A stretch of DNA of 7,528 nt, taken from NCBI GenBank assembly GCA_035935465.1, contig DASYXA010000127.1, forward strand, positions 1 to 7,528, read 5' to 3'. Of this stretch, positions 4,570-7,528 are shown piece by piece. This DNA is from UBA4735 sp035935465 (GTDB lineage: Bacteria; Chloroflexota; Limnocylindria; P2-11E). Position 1 is the stretch's first letter. Each line of letters begins with the position of its first letter. The position numbers and the translations under genes are program-made. The notes beneath the pieces are model-generated. The model saw nothing but the letters and a program-made list of their open reading frames with translations, was not told the DNA's origin and did no database searches.

Positions 4570-5994
4570 GTGGCGAGCGCGGTGGCGAGCGTGATCCGGC
4601 TGGAGCCGATCGTGCGCGAGCGCATGGCCGACCTCGAGACGCCGGTGTCGGCGTTCGCGAAGCTGCGCCGGCTCGGCGGCGCCTTCCTCCTCGAGAGCGC
4701 CGAGGGCGGCGAGCGCATGGGACGCTACTCGTTCATCGGTGTCGCGCCGCGCGAGCTCATCGTGTCGCGCGACGGCGATCCGCTCGCCGCGCTGCGCCGG
4801 GTGATGGCCGGCTACGAGCGCTCCGGTGGTACGGGTCTCCCGCGCTTCTCCGGTGGGGCGGTGGGATACGTCGGGTACGAGGCGGCGCGCCACTTCGAGC
4901 ACCTCCCGCTCGCGGCGCGCGATCCGCACGGTCTTCCGGACGCGGTCTTCGGGGTGTACGACACCGTCGTCGCGTTCGACCACCTGCGTCACACCATGCT
5001 GCTCATCGCGCACGCCGCCGATGGCGATCGTGCGGCAGCGGAGCGGCGGCTCGATGCGCTCGATGCGCTGCTCGACGGGGCGCTCGCGCTCCCGGTCCCG
5101 CAGCGCGTCGAGCGGACCATGCGCGCCAACATGACGCCGGCGGCGTACGAGGGCCTCGTCCGTCGCGCGCGGGCGCTCATCGTGGAAGGTGACTGCATCC
5201 AGATCGTGCTGTCGCAGCGCTTCGACATCCGGCCCGCGCCCGAGCCGCTCGCCCTCTACCGCGCGCTCCGGCACGTGAACCCGTCGCCGTACATGTTCCT
5301 GCTCGAGACGCCGGAGGCGACGCTCGTCGGCGCCTCGCCCGAGCCGTTCGTGCGCGTCGAGGGCCGGACGGTCGTCATGCACCCGATCGCGGGTACGCGA
5401 CCACGGGGCGCCGACGCCGCGGCCGATGCCGTGAACGAGGCCGAGCTGCGCGGCTCCGAGAAGGAGCGCGCGGAGCACGTGATGCTGGTGGACCTTGGCC
5501 GCAACGACGTCGGACGCGTGTCGAAGCCAGGCACCGTGCGGGTACCCGAGCTCATGCGGGTCGATCGCTTCTCGCATGTCATGCACCTCACCTCGGTCGT
5601 CGAGGCGACCCTGCGCGACGACGTGGATGCCCTGGGTGCCTTCCGCGCGTGCTTCCCCGCGGGAACGGTGTCCGGGGCCCCGAAGATCCGCGCGATGGAG
5701 CGCATCGCCGAGCTCGAGACGGATCGTCGCGGCACGTACGCGGGCGCGGTCGGGTATCTCGGGTTCGACGGCTCGCTCGACACGTGCATCGCGATCCGAA
5801 CGGCGCTCATCGCGGGCGGCGCCTGCCGCATCCAGGCCGGCGCTGGGATCGTCGCCGACTCGGATCCGGCTGCCGAGGAGGCCGAGACCCGCGCGAAGGC
5901 CGGCGCGCTCCTCCGGGCCATCGAGGTCATGGCTGCGTCTGCGACGGACGCGGCCCGAGGCCGCGGCGAGGACGGAACGCCGGTGCGGTCGTGA
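4570..5994 (+). CDS. trpE: Anthranilate synthase component I
   Basis: The 474-residue product (GTG start, strong SD) converts chorismate and ammonia or glutamine-derived nitrogen to anthranilate, the first committed step of tryptophan synthesis, together with TrpG. The N-terminal domain (about 15-150) carries LLES (40-43) followed by GRYSFIG, the region forming the allosteric tryptophan pocket in characterised TrpE proteins, so feedback inhibition is likely. The chorismate-binding domain (about 190-455) has PIAGTRPRG (272-280), ELRGSEKERAEH (292-303), DLGRNDVGR (308-316), FPAGTVSGAPK (362-372) and GAGIVADSDP (424-433), all intact. The Arg/Gly/Ala-rich last 20 residues are an unremarkable tail. 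Expression is controlled by the Trp T-box upstream. The stop overlaps the trpG start by 4 nt. PabB or a salvage-type homologue is unlikely given the T-box and trpG-trpD neighbours. Confidence 0.97.
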   Translation: MASAVASVIRLEPIVRERMADLETPVSAFAKLRRLGGAFLLESAEGGERMGRYSFIGVAPRELIVSRDGDPLAALRRVMAGYERSGGTGLPRFSGGAVGYVGYEAARHFEHLPLAARDPHGLPDAVFGVYDTVVAFDHLRHTMLLIAHAADGDRAAAERRLDALDALLDGALALPVPQRVERTMRANMTPAAYEGLVRRARALIVEGDCIQIVLSQRFDIRPAPEPLALYRALRHVNPSPYMFLLETPEATLVGASPEPFVRVEGRTVVMHPIAGTRPRGADAAADAVNEAELRGSEKERAEHVMLVDLGRNDVGRVSKPGTVRVPELMRVDRFSHVMHLTSVVEATLRDDVDALGAFRACFPAGTVSGAPKIRAMERIAELETDRRGTYAGAVGYLGFDGSLDTCIAIRTALIAGGACRIQAGAGIVADSDPAAEEAETRAKAGALLRAIEVMAASATDAARGRGEDGTPVRS

Positions 5995-6614
5995 CGCGGG
6001 TGCTGCTCATCGATAACTACGACTCGTTCACGTTCAACCTCGCGCAGGCGCTGAGCGCGCTCGGCGCGGAGGTGACGGTGCTGCGCGCCGACGACGCGGC
6101 GCTCGAACACGCGCTCGACGCAGGACCCGACCGCGTCGTCATCTCACCGGGCCCGGGCCGGCCCGAGGTCGCCGGCCGCTCGCCGCAGCTCGTGCGCGAT
6201 GCCCCGGAGCGGGGGATCCCGACCCTCGGCGTGTGCCTCGGCCTGCAGTGCGCCGCCGTCGCGTTCGGCGCAGCGGTCGTGCGCGCGCCCGAGCCGCGGC
6301 ACGGCAAGACCTCGCCGGTCCGCCACGACGGGCGCGGCGTGTTCGCCGGGATCCCGGACCCGACGGTCGCGACGCGCTACCACTCGCTGATGGTCGATGC
6401 CGCGACGCTGCCGGCCGAGCTCGAGGTGACCGCGCGCAGCGACGACGGCGTGGTCATGGCCCTTCGCCACCGGACCCTTCCGCTCGAGGCGGTGCAGTTC
6501 CACCCCGAGTCCGTGCTCTCGGCGGACGGCGTCGCGATGCTGCGCAACTTCCTGGACGGCTCGTACGGCTCGGCGGAGCCTGCAGCGGGCGTCGCCGAAA
6601 GCGGCGGTGACTGA
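5991..6614 (+). CDS. trpG: Anthranilate synthase component II (glutamine amidotransferase)
   Basis: The 207-residue class I amidotransferase hydrolyses glutamine and passes ammonia to TrpE. It opens with VLLIDNYDSFTFNLAQ (4-19), has the oxyanion region SPGPG (52-56), the nucleophile C82 in GVCLGLQ, the TrpG/PabA-typical HGKTSPV (104-110), RYHSL (129-133), and the triad residues H171 and E173 in FHPES. The usual GHQ after the nucleophile is GLQ here (L85 replaces His). Related amidotransferases such as HisH carry a hydrophobic residue there, so activity is expected to be kept. The GTG start overlaps the trpE stop as GTGA, which implies translational coupling; no good SD is present. The protein could also serve p-aminobenzoate synthesis if a pabB lies elsewhere, but the operon position favours tryptophan. 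Confidence 0.95.
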   Translation: MTRVLLIDNYDSFTFNLAQALSALGAEVTVLRADDAALEHALDAGPDRVVISPGPGRPEVAGRSPQLVRDAPERGIPTLGVCLGLQCAAVAFGAAVVRAPEPRHGKTSPVRHDGRGVFAGIPDPTVATRYHSLMVDAATLPAELEVTARSDDGVVMALRHRTLPLEAVQFHPESVLSADGVAMLRNFLDGSYGSAEPAAGVAESGGD

Positions 6615-7528
6615 TGGACGCCCGAGCGGCCCTCGGCGCCGTCGCGGCCGGGCGGACGCTGAGCCGCAGCGACGCCGAGGGCGCCATGGCGAGCGTCATG
6701 GCCGGCGACGCGACGCCGGCGCAGCTCGGTGGCCTTCTCGCCGCGCTCGCGATCCGCGGCGAGACCGTCGACGAGATCGCCGGATTCGCCGCCGCGATGC
6801 GCGCCGCGGCCGTTCCGGTGCGCATCGCCGACGGCGCGATCGACACCTGCGGTACCGGTGGCGATCGCTCCGGCAGCTTCAACATCTCGACGGTCGCGGC
6901 GATCGTCGCGGCCGCGGCCGGCGCGCGCGTCGCGAAGCACGGCAACCGCGCCGCATCGAGCGCCTGCGGCAGCGCGGACGTGCTCGAGGCGCTGGGCGTG
7001 AAGATCGATCTCGGTCCGGACTCGGTGGCGGTCTGTGTCGAGCAGGTCGGCCTCGGCTTCATGTTCGCGCCGAACTTCCACCCCGCGATGCGCCACGCCG
7101 GGCCGGTGCGGCGCGAGATCGGCATCCGCACGATCTTCAACGTGCTCGGGCCGCTCGCGAACCCGGCCGGCGTGAAGCGGCAGCTGCTCGGGGTGCCGTC
7201 CGCGGCGCTCGGCGAGCGGATGGTGCAGGTCCTCCGCGAGCTGGGCGCGGAGCGCGCGCTCGTCGTGCACAGCACGGACGGCCTCGACGAGATCAGCCCG
7301 AGCGGCCCGACCCGGACCTGGGAGCTGCGCGACGGCGCGATCAGCGAGGGCCAGCTGACGCCCGACGACGTCGGCCTCACGCGTGCCGGTGTCGACGCCG
7401 TGCGCGGCGGCGACAGCCGGACGAACGCGGCCATCGCGCGCGCGGTGTTGTCGGGTGAGACTCGCGACGGCGCCCGCGCCGCCGTCCTCTTGAACGCCGG
7501 CGCGGCGTGCTACGTCGCCGGCCTCGCC
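6614..7528 (+). CDS. trpD: Anthranilate phosphoribosyltransferase (3' end beyond window)
   Basis: 305 codons are open to the last base with no stop. The family is usually about 340 residues, so roughly the last 35-40 are missing. It transfers the phosphoribosyl group of PRPP to anthranilate, the second step of the pathway. The N-terminal helical domain (1-70) is followed by DTCGTGGD (77-84), the PRPP pyrophosphate loop, then SFNIS (88-92), KHGNRAASSACGSAD (108-122) and LEALG (124-128). NFHPAMRHAGPVRREIG (154-170) lines the anthranilate site, and FNVLGPLANP (175-184) and TDGLDEIS (221-228, acidic Mg-PRPP ligands) follow. All key residues are present. The ATG shares one base with the trpG stop (TGATG), indicating coupled translation. 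It is a separate gene, not fused to trpG as in Escherichia coli. Confidence 0.96.
   Translation, partial: MDARAALGAVAAGRTLSRSDAEGAMASVMAGDATPAQLGGLLAALAIRGETVDEIAGFAAAMRAAAVPVRIADGAIDTCGTGGDRSGSFNISTVAAIVAAAAGARVAKHGNRAASSACGSADVLEALGVKIDLGPDSVAVCVEQVGLGFMFAPNFHPAMRHAGPVRREIGIRTIFNVLGPLANPAGVKRQLLGVPSAALGERMVQVLRELGAERALVVHSTDGLDEISPSGPTRTWELRDGAISEGQLTPDDVGLTRAGVDAVRGGDSRTNAAIARAVLSGETRDGARAAVLLNAGAACYVAGLA

Noticed and set aside
4194..4718. An upstream extension of the HExxH gene on the minus strand
   Set aside because: The extension crosses the trp promoter, the T-box leader and the 5' end of trpE, and its translation is low-complexity Arg/Pro/Ser. The ATG at 4193 with TACGAT 6 nt upstream explains the gene.
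6454..7434. A long minus-strand frame opposite trpG and trpD
   Set aside because: It is Ala/Ser/Pro/Arg-rich without a known motif and lies opposite confirmed trp genes.
6607..7458. A plus-strand frame of about 283 codons overlapping trpD
   Set aside because: It is an Arg-rich shadow. The frame starting at 6614 gives a canonical anthranilate phosphoribosyltransferase with all motifs.
1..7528. Mobile element, CRISPR, phage or defence system
   Set aside because: No transposase, integrase, terminal inverted repeats, spaced direct repeats or defence-type domains were seen. Codon use is uniform across the window.

Overview
This is a very GC-rich bacterial chromosomal window. Third codon positions are almost all G or C in every real gene. 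It holds six essentially complete or near-complete protein genes, the tail of a seventh, and one well-formed RNA regulatory leader. No insertion sequence, phage gene, CRISPR array, rRNA or tRNA gene is visible. The taxon cannot be fixed from sequence alone. Three things fit a high-GC Chloroflexota lineage (for example the Limnocylindria or Thermomicrobia side) or, second, an actinobacterium: a transcription-terminating T-box in front of trpE, TANNNT boxes placed 6-8 nt before start codons (leaderless style), and a DUF4395 protein. This assignment is inference.

Left part (1-772): the last 26 codons of an unidentified gene, then a 38-bp imperfect tandem duplication carrying two copies of a TAGCCT promoter box, then thpR, encoding an RNA 2',3'-cyclic phosphodiesterase of the 2H superfamily. 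Middle (705-2756, minus strand): a 683-residue fusion with two cyclic-nucleotide-binding domains, a PqqD-like domain and an M50 (site-2-protease type) intramembrane metalloprotease. It is convergent with thpR and overlaps its 3' end by 68 bp. Divergent from it is a 235-residue membrane protein (2877-3584) combining DUF4395 with a thioredoxin-like domain and bearing three CxxC pairs. A palindrome lies at its likely promoter. Next comes a small minus-strand HExxH metalloprotein (3684-4193) of unrecognised family.

Right part (4250-7528): a promoter, a T-box riboswitch with a UGG (Trp) specifier, a terminator/antiterminator pair, and the start of a tryptophan operon, trpE-trpG-trpD. The genes overlap by 4 and 1 nt, and trpD runs off the window end. 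Uncharged tRNA-Trp should hold the leader in its antiterminator form, allowing anthranilate synthase (TrpE/TrpG) and anthranilate phosphoribosyltransferase (TrpD) to be made. TrpE also keeps the LLES motif associated with feedback inhibition by tryptophan, so the pathway is probably controlled at both RNA and enzyme level.

The items most worth a second look are the cNMP-PqqD-M50 fusion, the three-CxxC DUF4395-thioredoxin protein with its palindrome, the Trp T-box, and the duplicated leaderless promoter of thpR.
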